Source: Mesobacillus subterraneus (lineage in GTDB: Bacteria; Bacillota; Bacilli; Bacillales; Cytobacillaceae). From it: a DNA stretch of 64,000 nt. This document shows positions 1 through 7,611 of this stretch, one piece after another; position 1 is the first letter of the stretch; each line of letters begins with the position of its first letter. The translations under genes were made by a program, and so were the position numbers. The stretch covers positions 3,782,001-3,846,000 of the forward strand of contig NZ_CP129019.1 of assembly GCF_020524355.2 (NCBI RefSeq), in the 5' to 3' direction. The notes beneath the pieces were generated by a model. It saw only the letters and a list, made by a program, of their open reading frames with translations. It was not told the DNA's origin and did not search any database.

Positions 1-738
1 GTTATCCAAACTACAAGAAATGAATTTAGGAGGTATGGTGAAGCATTTAGAGAACAATCCTTAAACAGAGAATACCAATCTATGAGTTTTGAAGATCGTT
101 TTTCCTTGCTTGTCGACCTGGAATATTCGCGTCGGAAAAGCAATCATCTAAATCGTTTAATTAAAAACGCCACATTTTCAGACTCAAAAGCCTGCATTGA
201 GGATATTGAATACCATGAGGATCGAAGACTTAAGAAGGAACTCATTTTGAAATTGGTAAAAGTACTTTTATATCAAGATCATCATAACATCATTTTAAAA
301 GGTCCCACTGGCTCCGGAAAAACCTACATGGCGTGTGCATTGGGTGTTTCCGCTTGCCGTCAGCAGTATAAAGTGAAGTATGTCCGGCTCCCAGAATTAC
401 TGGATGAACTGTCTCTGGCTAAATTGGCTGCCGACGGCAGCTATCGAAAGCTAATAAAAAAATACACAAAAACAGATGTACTCATTCTTGACGAGTGGTT
501 ACTTTCGGATCTTTCAAAAGATGAAGCAAATATCCTGTTGGAGATTACAGAAGCCCGGCACAAAACTGCTTCCACCATATATTGTTCCCAAATTGATCCG
601 AGCGGTTGGCATATCAAATTGGGTAACGGAACGATGGCAGAAGCAATTTTGGATCGCATTGTTCATGACTCTTACCAACTACTTTTGGATGGGGATATTT
701 CCATGCGGGAACGTCATGGATTGGGTATAGAGGTGTAG
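1..738 (+). pseudogene. istB: IS21-family helper ATPase IstB, frameshifted near its N-terminus
   Basis: AAA+ helper of IS21 transposition that assists the IstA transposase. Counting from the Met at 82, a Walker A motif GPTGSGKT lies near residues 74-81 and a Walker B-like LILDEW near 132-137, followed by the typical RHGLGIEV C-terminus. The N-terminal part typical of IstB (LSKLQEMNLGGMVK) reads in the frame starting at base 2, whereas the rest (AFREQ..EYQSMSFEDRF) reads in the frame starting at base 1. The two join if one G is restored in AAGCATTT at 41-48, so a one-base deletion or sequencing error is likely. Translation could restart at Met 82. The gene's 5' end is outside the window. Confidence 0.85.
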
Positions 739-739
739 G

Positions 740-1060
740 ATGAGGGAGTTATTAACGGTTCGGGAAGCCACCGAAATCTTACAATCTTGCGGAATAGAAT
801 GTCAGTTTCATGAAGTAAAGAAATGGGCTATAGAGGGGAAAATAAAAGCGAAGCATGAAAATAGAGTTTACAGAATCGGTCTTGATGATGTTTATGATTT
901 CCTCGAAATACTTTGGAAAGGCAGCTCATACGAGATTGGAATAAATGATGAAACAAAGATAAGTAGGCTCATTCAGGAGAACAAAGAGATTAAGGATAGA
1001 ATTATACAGCTAGAGAAGGAAAACAAAATACTAAGACAAAAGTTATCCTCGTTAAAATAA
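740..1060 (+). CDS. Small helix-turn-helix / coiled-coil protein carried by the IS21-like element
   Basis: 106 aa, starting one base after the istB stop, so almost certainly co-translated with it. The first 60 residues (LTVREATEILQSCG...VKKWAIEGKIKA...VYRIGLDDVYDFLE) resemble an excisionase/MerR-like winged HTH that reads a helix and a recognition strand. Residues 70-106 are a charged coiled coil (ISRLIQENKEIKDRIIQLEKE). No catalytic motif. Canonical IS21 elements carry only istA and istB, so this third gene may be a DNA-binding accessory protein or regulator; that role is inferred from position and fold only. Confidence 0.7.
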   Translation: MRELLTVREATEILQSCGIECQFHEVKKWAIEGKIKAKHENRVYRIGLDDVYDFLEILWKGSSYEIGINDETKISRLIQENKEIKDRIIQLEKENKILRQKLSSLK

Positions 1061-1078
1061 AGCTTTCAAAATTAATGG

Positions 1079-1114
1079 AATACCCCTGCCACTGGTCAAA
1101 TAGGCAGGGGTATT
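1079..1114 (+). terminator. Hairpin terminator after the IS21 gene cluster
   Basis: Perfect 12-bp inverted repeat AATACCCCTGCC / GGCAGGGGTATT with a 12-nt loop, 18 nt after the stop of the small HTH gene. The tail is only weakly T-rich (CTATTG). It probably ends the IS transcript. Confidence 0.6.
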
Positions 1115-1219
1115 CTATTGAAATGTGTATGGTAAAGAGCTTGGCATTTGGTGGTAAATTTTCTGTCATTGAGTGGTAAAAAAGATGGCACGGGTGGTAA
1201 ATTCTTTTGGCCGTAATCA

Positions 1220-1370
1220 CCGATCCGTTGCGTTCGGGGACATTCAGTACCGTCCGATGAGGATTTTCAACACGTTCATCATGAATGGCCACCAACATGT
1301 TTTCGACATCTCGAATGGCATCTTCGATTTTATAAATCGATTGGATTAGTTGTTCGTTCAGTATAAGCAT
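1220..1370 (-). pseudogene. 5' fragment of an ornithine cyclodeaminase / mu-crystallin family gene
   Basis: About 50 codons from an ATG at 1370, preceded by AAGGAGAG. The peptide begins MLILNEQLIQSIYKIEDAI and contains VENPHRTVLNVPERNGSV, the conserved substrate-binding start of the ornithine cyclodeaminase/mu-crystallin family (NAD-dependent imine/amino acid metabolism). Recognisable homology stops at NGSV, exactly where IS21-like terminal sequence begins, so the gene was cut by the insertion. The remainder is not in this window. Confidence 0.65.
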
Positions 1371-1397
1371 ATAGACTCTCTCCTTCTTATGTAAAAA

Positions 1398-1419
1398 CTC
1401 GGCCAATTATTTGGCCGAG
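1398..1419 (-). terminator. Hairpin terminator on the minus strand
   Basis: Perfect 9-bp stem CTCGGCCAA / TTGGCCGAG with a 4-nt loop, followed on the minus strand by TTTTT (1397-1393). It overlaps the stop codon of the transporter remnant and lies just before the ornithine cyclodeaminase start. Confidence 0.7.
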
Positions 1420-1494
1420 CTCATTTTACCAGTGATCACAGTTGGTTCAACGCGGCTTTTCACTGCCCAGATGGCAATCAGTGATACCACTAGA
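1407..1494 (-). pseudogene. C-terminal remnant of a membrane transporter
   Basis: The minus strand reads FLVVSLIAIWAVKSRVEP then TVITGKMSSAK followed by TAA at 1407-1409: a terminal transmembrane helix and short basic tail, typical of the end of an amino-acid permease or similar carrier. The 5' side is cut off by an inserted palindromic repeat at 1493. The family cannot be named from so little sequence. Its position upstream of the ornithine cyclodeaminase fragment suggests a former amino-acid uptake/catabolism operon. Confidence 0.45.
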
Positions 1495-1575
1495 AACACA
1501 GGGACGGTTCTGGCGTTTCATAAATTATTAAAATATTCATTTTACTGAAACAGAAGAACCGTCCCCACGTTTCCC
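1493..1575. repeat. REPIN-like palindromic repeat, family A, copy 1
   Basis: Imperfect palindrome of about 80 bp: CACAGGGACGGTTCTGGCG on one side and the inverse AAGAACCGTCCCCACGTTTC on the other, with an AT-rich centre. Near-identical copies occur at 5224, 7311 and 12178. Confidence 0.85.
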
Positions 1576-1746
1576 TTAATCAGGGTCTCCCCAATTTAAA
1601 CTTCTTATTAGTCGGCCGTGACCTTCGATTGCTTCAACCTCATTTATTTCATATGCTAGTTTTGTCCAATCCCCAGCATCAAATTTCGCTTCAATTGCCA
1701 GTGTAAGAGCATAAATAAGACGATCTTTATTTTCTGTATTTAGCAT
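1576..1746 (-). CDS. Small acidic protein of unknown function
   Basis: 56 aa from an ATG at 1746, with a good ribosome-binding site (GGGGAG, spacing 5). The sequence (MLNTENKDRLIYALTLAIEA ... WTKLAYEINEVEAIEGH ... SLNWGDPD) is a compact amphipathic, acidic protein without membrane segments. I do not recognise the family; the regular codon structure and ribosome-binding site argue that it is real. Its stop codon directly abuts a family A repeat. Confidence 0.6.
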   Translation of the reverse strand: MLNTENKDRLIYALTLAIEAKFDAGDWTKLAYEINEVEAIEGHGRLIRSLNWGDPD

Positions 1747-2018
1747 AATAACTCCCCGTTCTGAAAATAATAAATTTGGAAATTTCCAATTATTATCATA
1801 TCTAAGTTATTATCTAAAATCTATAACTTTCATATTGTAGCCTTCTGGCAGGTGATTGAAATGAAGAACCCTCCGAAAATATATTCTTTCCATTTTATGA
1901 AAAAATTGGCGGAAATAAAAAGGAAACGAAATTGACGGTGTCAAGTATAGATGTCACTGTCACTTTCGTTTCAAATTAGGACGTCGATAGAACGGGGTTC
2001 TTATTAACATCAGTATTG

Positions 2019-3377
2019 CTATTGATCAAGTGAATTATTATCATTTTTACTGTTTATAGTATTTATTTTATTTACAATTATTCTCGTAAGCGGAATGATA
2101 ATCACTAGGATTACCATTAGAATAATTACCATATATTCAAGCCAAAGGTTATTTGAATTTGAATTAAATAAATAAAAGACTATTACCACTATTGCAGTCA
2201 ACAAAAAAACTATTTTTTCGATTTGATTAATCTTTTCTTGCAATGAATACAAATTAAAACTACTTAAGCCGATTTTTAATTCCTTATAGAAGTAATAAAG
2301 AAAACAGGTCAATACCGCTATGATGATAGCAACGCGTTCGTCACCTTGAAACATACTTACATAAAGAGAATATATCTCCTTAAAAATATCCGTCATAAAT
2401 AATTCAATTTTTTCAATTTGGTCTACAAATAAAAATTGTCCTATTCCATAAAATAAAACCATTATTAAAAATAGTTTAATGATAAATTTATGAAATTGTT
2501 TCTTTTCTCTACGATTCATCTGAATATACTTTTCTTTAATAATTTTTAACTCTTCTCTCTTCAGGTATAGGGTATTTTTTAAATAAAGGTAAGAATAACT
2601 TTCTTTTTTGTCCATCCACTCTTGTTTCTCAATAAGAAAATCTTTATTTTCAATAACATACACCTTGTATAATTCACGAGCATTCTCAAGAATAAATGAA
2701 AAATTAAAAATCAAACCTAAAACTACTGGAACCACGAATATCATTTCAATTTCATTTCCATCTTTCACGTTCATTACAATTTGTGAAAATGAAAAACCAG
2801 CTAATAGAAGAAATAATAAAAACCAAAGCATAAATTTTCTTACAATACGTTGCTTATGCTCTACCGTACCTTCAGTAAAAAGCATTACCGAAAAAAAGAA
2901 ACAAAGCACCAATGTTCCAACCAACAACCAATTCTCTTCTGGAAATAGCTCAAATATAATATTAGAAAATAAGTAAAAATACAAAAGTGGTGCAGATATA
3001 GCCCAAGCAATTGCTAACATAACTTGTTTTAATAAATTTATTTTTATTATGACTAAGTAAATGTTAATAATGAAATTTGGAATATTCAATTTGGGATTCC
3101 CGATGTTTAATAATACGATAGGAAGCATGCAACCCCAAATAAATATATTCAAGTTAAGGAAAAGAGAAAAACTAAGAGCGATCTGCCCTTGTTTAAACAT
3201 CACGATATATAAACACATTAATCCGCCAACTGGTATAGAAATAATCATTATATAAAGCAAATGAAATAATATGGTTTTGATATAGGTTACAAATGTAGTT
3301 TTTCTCTGTTGAATATCCTTTAGTAACGTAGCAAAAAAGTAAGTTGTAAATAAAAATGGTTGTATTATATAATCCAA
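2019..3377 (-). CDS. Multi-spanning integral membrane protein of unknown function
   Basis: 452 aa with about ten hydrophobic segments grouped as an N-terminal set (roughly residues 35-230) and a C-terminal set (about 300-435), separated by a charged, Lys/Glu-rich cytoplasmic stretch (about 240-300: LIEKQEWMDKKES..., MNRREKKQFHK). No motif of a known transporter, kinase or protease is visible. Translation appears to start at TTG 3377 behind a weak AGGATG site. Very AT-rich, Ile/Lys/Asn-rich composition differs from neighbouring genes and suggests horizontal acquisition. Stand-alone; function unknown. Confidence 0.7.
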   Translation of the reverse strand: MDYIIQPFLFTTYFFATLLKDIQQRKTTFVTYIKTILFHLLYIMIISIPVGGLMCLYIVMFKQGQIALSFSLFLNLNIFIWGCMLPIVLLNIGNPKLNIPNFIINIYLVIIKINLLKQVMLAIAWAISAPLLYFYLFSNIIFELFPEENWLLVGTLVLCFFFSVMLFTEGTVEHKQRIVRKFMLWFLLFLLLAGFSFSQIVMNVKDGNEIEMIFVVPVVLGLIFNFSFILENARELYKVYVIENKDFLIEKQEWMDKKESYSYLYLKNTLYLKREELKIIKEKYIQMNRREKKQFHKFIIKLFLIMVLFYGIGQFLFVDQIEKIELFMTDIFKEIYSLYVSMFQGDERVAIIIAVLTCFLYYFYKELKIGLSSFNLYSLQEKINQIEKIVFLLTAIVVIVFYLFNSNSNNLWLEYMVIILMVILVIIIPLTRIIVNKINTINSKNDNNSLDQ

Positions 3378-3593
3378 TTCTTGTTCATCCTATCTCCGTC
3401 AAATTCCATTGCATTTAATTAGTAAGTATTCTATACACCATATCGGATATCCTTTACTTTTGAATGATAACTTAAGACACATTCAAATAATTTCCAAAAA
3501 CACTTTTGTCACTTTCCTAAAGCTAAACCTAAAGCCAACACCTTGTCTATCTCTTCGCTCCAACGAATTAAAGTGAATAACTCATCTTCCATG

Positions 3594-3668
3594 AGACACA
3601 GGGACGGTTCTTAAAGTGGACAATCGGAAGAAACAAAGGGGAAACAAAGGGACGGTTCCGGCGTTTCT
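3594..3668. repeat. Degenerate family A repeat, two half-units in tandem
   Basis: GACACAGGGACGGTTCTTAA at 3595 and ACAAAGGGACGGTTCCGGCG at 3644 are two copies of the left arm in the same orientation. The inverted right arm is missing, so this copy is rearranged. Confidence 0.6.
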
Positions 3669-3839
3669 CCAAAAACTTATAATAAAATTTTGTATCGGTA
3701 GATGGACCGCGAAATGATGGGAAACTGTCACATTCCTTGCGGAGCAGGGGAAAAGCCGGAGATTACTTCAAACGCTTACCTATTGCTAACTAATGTTTAG
3801 GGCCGCCGATTATTAAAAGTTACATTTGATTTATTAAGG

Positions 3840-3870
3840 CCTTGAGACTACGTCGTCTCAAGGGCTGTTT
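3840..3870 (+). terminator. Rho-independent terminator hairpin
   Basis: CCTTGAGAC / GTCTCAAGG stem (9 bp, 6-nt loop) followed by GCTGTTTTTTATTTT on the plus strand. No intact plus-strand gene lies upstream, so it probably served a lost gene. Confidence 0.6.
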
Positions 3871-4010
3871 TTTATTTTGTAATTTTAATGGAATGTTCAA
3901 CTTCACACTAATTAAAATAGCAAATTAATAGAATTAGATTAAATATCATTTTTCCACTTATAACCTATTTTGTAGTAAAATTAAATTACCAATAATAGGA
4001 GGGGACGAAG

Positions 4011-4496
4011 ATGCATCCATCACAAAAATCCGAAAGATTTGATTCTAAAGATATGCAGAATAGAGATAGTGAAAAAGAAACTATACCATCAGATGATGAT
4101 TTTAAAAATGAATTTGAAGAAAAAATGAAATCAGCGAAAGAGCATTTTTCAGATGTTAAGTTTTGGGAAAAGGTAAAAAAGTTTGGGAAAAAAGCAGGTT
4201 CTTCTTTGATATACATGGTACTGTTACTATATTTTACTCTTCAAAAACCAGACTTACCCTTATCAGCAAGAGCAACTATTATAGGAGCACTAGGGTATTT
4301 TATACTCCCTTTAGATTTAATCCCAGACTTAACACCCGGAGTAGGATTCACTGATGATCTTGGTGCTATTGGAGTTGCTTTATTCCAAATAGCGATTTTT
4401 ATAGATAAAGACGTTAAAGATAAAGCGAAAGCAAAATTAAGAGACTGGTTCGGGAATGATGTGGATACTTCGGAAATTGATGAAAGATTAGACTAA
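4011..4496 (+). CDS. YkvA-like DUF1232 membrane protein
   Basis: 161 aa. The last 100 residues contain the DUF1232/YkvA signature: a first membrane segment, then an LSARATIIGALGYFILPLD stretch with LIPDLTPGVGFTDDLGA and a second hydrophobic segment. The N-terminal 50 residues are a charged, Asp/Glu/Lys-rich extension absent from the shortest family members. Start ATG 4011 has AGGAGGGG seven bases upstream. Molecular function of the family is unknown. It precedes a membrane-anchored nuclease by 89 bp, separated by a weakly T-rich stretch, so they may or may not be co-transcribed. Confidence 0.85.
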   Translation: MHPSQKSERFDSKDMQNRDSEKETIPSDDDFKNEFEEKMKSAKEHFSDVKFWEKVKKFGKKAGSSLIYMVLLLYFTLQKPDLPLSARATIIGALGYFILPLDLIPDLTPGVGFTDDLGAIGVALFQIAIFIDKDVKDKAKAKLRDWFGNDVDTSEIDERLD

Positions 4497-4585
4497 AGTT
4501 TCTCAATTAACGGATACACATACTGTTTGCTAGGGTTATTAAGACTCTAGTTTTTTTTATAGAAATTGTATCAAGGGGGGATAAC

Positions 4586-5161
4586 ATGAAAAAAAGTTCC
4601 AAGAAACAAGATAAGCAGACGGAAAGTATAATGACACTTATATCAATGGCTGTCTTCGGATTAGTCTTTTATTTAACAGAATCGTTAATTACGGCAGCAA
4701 TAGCGTTATTGGTTATGATGTTAATTGCGGTTATATTTGTTCTCGTCCTTAATCAAAATAAACTAAAAAAATTAAGGGATTCCGGGATTTTCGAAATCGA
4801 TATGATGGATGGTACCCAATTCGAGCATTATTTAAGGGAATTGTATTTAGCATACGGATATAAAGCAACAGTAACGAGGGCCAGCGGTGATTTTGGAGCG
4901 GATCTTATACTAAATAAAAATGGCAGAAAAATAGTTGTCCAAGCCAAACGATATAAAAAGAATGTGGGAGTTAAAGCAGTACAGGAGGTTAAATCTGCAG
5001 AGCTTCATTACGGTGCTGACGAATCCTGGGTTGTGACAAACAGTTATTTCACCAAAGCAGCATACCAGCTTGCAAATTCAAATTCAGTAATTCTTATCGA
5101 TAGAGATCAATTAGTCAAAGACATAGTCTTTCTACAATCAAAATCGAATACAGCAATGTAA
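4586..5161 (+). CDS. Membrane-anchored Mrr-type restriction endonuclease domain protein
   Basis: 191 aa. Two transmembrane helices (about 14-32 and 34-56) are followed by a PD-(D/E)xK nuclease domain of the Mrr_cat type: GDFGADLIL (101-109, catalytic D106) and QAKRYK (119-124, Q119 and K121), then a conserved TNSYFTKAA segment. The Q in place of E is usual for this family. Strong site AAGGGGGG precedes ATG 4586. Mrr-like proteins cleave modified or foreign DNA; membrane-tethered forms are common in Firmicutes but their role is unclear. No methylase accompanies it. Confidence 0.88.
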   Translation: MKKSSKKQDKQTESIMTLISMAVFGLVFYLTESLITAAIALLVMMLIAVIFVLVLNQNKLKKLRDSGIFEIDMMDGTQFEHYLRELYLAYGYKATVTRASGDFGADLILNKNGRKIVVQAKRYKKNVGVKAVQEVKSAELHYGADESWVVTNSYFTKAAYQLANSNSVILIDRDQLVKDIVFLQSKSNTAM

Positions 5162-5223
5162 ATATAGTTTTATCGTTGTTTTACATGGGGTTTAGTGAAC
5201 TTTCCCTCCAAAGCCTCAATATA

Positions 5224-5308
5224 GAAAAACACAGGGACGGTTCTGGCGTTTCAAAAATTGGTAAAAAATTACTAGTTCACTTAACTGAAGAACCGTCCCC
5301 GCGTTTCT
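5224..5308. repeat. REPIN-like palindromic repeat, family A, copy 2
   Basis: Same arms as copy 1 (ACACAGGGACGGTTCTGGCG and GAAGAACCGTCCCCGCGTTT) around an AT-rich centre. Flanked by the nuclease gene and an RsfA-like gene remnant. Confidence 0.85.
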
Positions 5309-5384
5309 TCCACCCCGTTGCTAAATCCTGCCAATAAATACAAAAAACCGACAACTTTTAAATTGTCCGTTATCGAAATTCAAC

Positions 5385-5733
5385 TTACCCCAACGCCTTA
5401 AAAACAGTATTAATCGGGGTTGAATAAAATATAGGCTGCTCTTTTATTAATAAGTCTGATGGGACAGTCTGAAAATCAACAACTGATGATGCGGGGATCA
5501 GCACTTTCTTTGCTTCTGAACCCACACATACCTGCAGCACGTCGGCAAACTGTTCAACCTTTTCTATCGTTCCACCAACAGTCATATTACCGGGCAGCTG
5601 GTGTTCGTTTTACGTGCTGTCCTACTTCTTCAAAGACTCCTAATTGAGTTCCTCCCTCACGAATGTTTCTCAATACGGTTTTCGCAAGCAATTGATCTTC
5701 CTCTATGGTCCGGGAGTCTTGTTTTCGGTTCAT
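5385..5733 (-). pseudogene. Remnant of an RsfA/YlbO-like Myb-type sporulation regulator
   Basis: From ATG 5733 the minus strand reads 48 codons: MNRKQDSRTIEEDQLLAKTV then LRNIREGGTQLGVFEEVG and KRTPAAR, matching the N-terminal Myb-like helix set of prespore regulator RsfA and relatives (usually ...HIREGGTQLxAFEEVGxxLxRTAAACGFRWN). It stops at TAA 5587-5589 where family members continue with CGFRW. A second frame (5585-5385, 66 aa, MTVGGTIEKVEQFADVLQV...) follows at once and does not resemble the rest of RsfA; it may be a fused fragment of another gene. Likely non-functional, though a short peptide could still be made. Confidence 0.55.
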
Positions 5734-6193
5734 ACTCGCGCTTTTAGTTTCCGGTATTGCTATTTTATGCAGGTAAGAGAAAAATAGAAAGCTGTTCGTA
5801 AAGTATTTTGTTAAGCCGTGAAATGAATAGGTACTAATAAATTCCCCAAGTTCGTTAATTAGGAATAAGTGACTTAAACTAAGAGTTTGCCAGTATAATA
5901 TAAAATGGATTCTCCTGAAAGAAGAAACAAAGATTATCTTGCAAAATACCTTTAAGCCCCTTAGAGAATAAAGTCCTTAAAGGAACTATGGTCTGTTCTC
6001 TTAGAAGTTCAGCTCATATAAAATTTTCCCAACGTTAGTGATAGGTGAAATTGCCCAGAATAACTGACAGATATAGGAAAAGGTGATAAGGTATCATTGT
6101 AACGTTATGGTTAGAAAAAATATCCAAATAGGAATAAGCCTCCAAAACTTTATTTCTATTGCATGCAAAACACATATATTAGGAGGTATTTAA
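5734..6193. other. Intergenic region without recognised gene
   Basis: 460 bp. I see no convincing ORF or family A/B repeat. The final 30 bases carry the AGGAGGT ribosome-binding site of the next small gene. Confidence 0.4.
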
Positions 6194-6349
6194 GTGACTA
6201 GAAACAGTAAGCTTTCCATCGTCTTGCTAATGACGATCAGTGTCTTAATTACCTATTATGCGACTCAGCCTATGGTAGTCAATATCTTTAAAGGAGTGTT
6301 CTTCATATCAGTAGCCATAATGGTATGGGATGCATTTCGAAAAAAATAA
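6194..6349 (+). CDS. Small two-helix membrane protein, possible immunity partner
   Basis: 51 aa from GTG 6194, with an excellent AGGAGGT site at 6181-6187. Sequence MTRNSKLSIVLLMTISVLI... then VVNIFKGVFFISVAIMVWDAF and a terminal RKK: two hydrophobic helices with a positively charged tail. Its stop lies 8 nt before the ATG of the next gene, which codes for a secreted protein, so the pair is translationally coupled. Small basic membrane proteins in this position often protect producers against a co-encoded bacteriocin; that role is inferred from context. Confidence 0.65.
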   Translation: MTRNSKLSIVLLMTISVLITYYATQPMVVNIFKGVFFISVAIMVWDAFRKK

Positions 6350-6357
6350 GTAGTTTA

Positions 6358-7071
6358 ATGAGAATCCATATAAAAAAAATAGTATCAATGATTTTAAGTT
6401 TGGCACTTCTGATTTCAGTTTTTGCACCTTTATCAAAAGTACAAGCCGAAGAAAACACTAGGGAACGTATTCCTGCGCCAGCAGAAACTCCAACCTATGA
6501 GAATATAGAAACGGAAGTACTAACAGACAACGCTACTATGAACATCATGAAAGTTACATACGAAGAGAATGGGGAAAGAAAAACGAGCATTTCTCGTTAC
6601 AATAAAAAGACTGGCGATGCGTATTTTGACGGAAAGTTAGTAGCAACCATTAAGGAAAAGGAAGGTACTGACCAGTCGGAACAAGGAACAGTCATCCTGG
6701 AAGATGACCCAAACGTTATTATGCCTTATTATTCAAAATACACGATTGGTCCATCTGATGTAGGATCAGGAATGTACGTACATTCATATAGCAGAAATAT
6801 GAAAATTCATGTCTATAGTCTAGCAACTCAGCTAGCAATTGCTTCCGCTTTGGCACAATCCTTCCTTGAGAGGAAACCGGATGTAAAAGCTGCGGCATTA
6901 ATTGGAGCTGCCGCAGGTTTAATTGCGTTAACATTTGGAAGTTACACATATGAATTAACCTACAAGCATTATTACGACTACTCTAAGAAGTATTGGTACA
7001 TGGACAAACTTTTTGTCTATAAGAATGGTGCAATTCAAATGGAAATTCGTCACTTCTTCGGAAAGCTGTAG
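6358..7071 (+). CDS. Secreted protein with hydrophobic C-terminal domain, possible large bacteriocin
   Basis: 237 aa if started at ATG 6358, which gives a classical signal peptide (basic MRIHIKKIV, hydrophobic core, AxA cleavage near VQAEE); an in-frame ATG at 6325 would add 11 residues and overlap the upstream gene. The mature N-terminal half is hydrophilic and acidic. The C-terminal half has an alanine/glycine-rich hydrophobic stretch (AAALIGAAAGLIALTFG), then a Tyr/Lys-rich tail. Layout and size recall high-molecular-weight bacteriocins such as the geobacillin 26 type, but I cannot align it without a search. A good terminator follows. Confidence 0.7.
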   Translation: MRIHIKKIVSMILSLALLISVFAPLSKVQAEENTRERIPAPAETPTYENIETEVLTDNATMNIMKVTYEENGERKTSISRYNKKTGDAYFDGKLVATIKEKEGTDQSEQGTVILEDDPNVIMPYYSKYTIGPSDVGSGMYVHSYSRNMKIHVYSLATQLAIASALAQSFLERKPDVKAAALIGAAAGLIALTFGSYTYELTYKHYYDYSKKYWYMDKLFVYKNGAIQMEIRHFFGKL

Positions 7072-7080
7072 TTGTCAAGA

Positions 7081-7110
7081 AACAAGAGAGGCATTTCTCT
7101 CTTGTTTTTT
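7081..7110 (+). terminator. Terminator of the secreted-protein gene
   Basis: ACAAGAGAG / CTCTCTTGT stem with a 6-nt loop and a TTTTTTTG tail, ten bases after the stop codon at 7071. Confidence 0.85.
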
Positions 7111-7166
7111 TGTTTCAAAGTAGATTTGCACTAGAATTACGCATATAAAAATAGATATACACTTGA

Positions 7167-7260
7167 TATAATAAGAGTGTACTTACATTCAGAGCATGGT
7201 TGCTCTGCCTAATGCAAATGCAAAGCAGTTGGAAAACTGAGAGATCAACTCTCGTTTTTC
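7167..7260 (+). ncRNA. Candidate small RNA with extended -10 promoter and intrinsic terminator
   Basis: An extended -10 element TGATATAAT (7164-7172) precedes a region with a hairpin AGAGCATGGTTGCTCT (about 7191-7206) and a second hairpin GAGAG / CTCTC (7239-7253) ending in GTTTTTC. A longer-range inverted repeat GCAAAGCAGT / ACTGCTTTCTTTGC (7220-7229 and 7262-7275) encloses the latter. No ORF with a ribosome-binding site is visible. Transcript, start and function are inferred; the promoter has no good -35. Confidence 0.4.
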
Positions 7261-7310
7261 GACTGCTTTCTTTGCGTTTCCAGTAAGTCATTCATGAAAA
7301 AACACAGGGG

Positions 7311-7393
7311 AAAAACACAGGGACGGTTCTGGCGTTTCATAAATTGTTAAAATATGCTATCCACTGATATGGAAGAACCACCCCCACGTTTCC
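7311..7393. repeat. REPIN-like palindromic repeat, family A, copy 3
   Basis: AACACAGGGACGGTTCTGGC and the inverse GGAAGAACCACCCCCACGTT with the same AT-rich centre as copies 1 and 4. A partial duplicate of the left arm (AAACACAGGGG) precedes it. Confidence 0.85.
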
Positions 7394-7611
7394 AAGGTTG
7401 AACATGACATATAATGTATCTGATTTTGCTCCGGGAATACTTTGTTGGAAGCAAGCTTCTTTGCAAATGCCAGTATGAATATAAACATGAGGAAGGGGAT
7501 GATGTAACTTACCGATTCCAACAGAAAAGAATATTCATCTATCCCTTTTTAGTAAAAGTAATATTTTTGAAGTTTTTTGCTCCGCTGAGAGGATCTGTCA
7601 CCCCCGCTACA

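Larger units (their letters stand above)
1..1219 (+). mobile_element. Right-hand part of an IS21-like insertion sequence
   Basis: Contains the istB-type helper ATPase gene, a small downstream HTH gene and a terminal region with repeated GGTGGTAAATT-like motifs at about 1150, 1170 and 1187, as expected for the multiple-repeat ends of IS21 elements. The inferred right terminus is the CA of CCGTAATCA at 1211-1219, because an ornithine cyclodeaminase reading frame becomes recognisable immediately beyond it. The istA transposase and left end lie outside the window. The exact terminus and target duplication cannot be confirmed from one end. Confidence 0.75.
3378..4010. other. Intergenic region with gene remnants, a repeat and a terminator
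   Basis: No intact gene. 3509-3592 (minus) encodes 27 residues, MEDELFTLIRWSEEIDKVLA..., that look like the start of a lost protein cut by a repeat. 3594-3668 carries rearranged half-palindromes of repeat family A. 3840-3870 is a terminator-like hairpin. The rest shows nothing I can assign. Confidence 0.5.

Noticed and set aside
5385..5585. Independent small gene of 66 aa
   Set aside because: No ribosome-binding site; it begins at the stop of the RsfA-like remnant, so it is treated as part of the degraded region.
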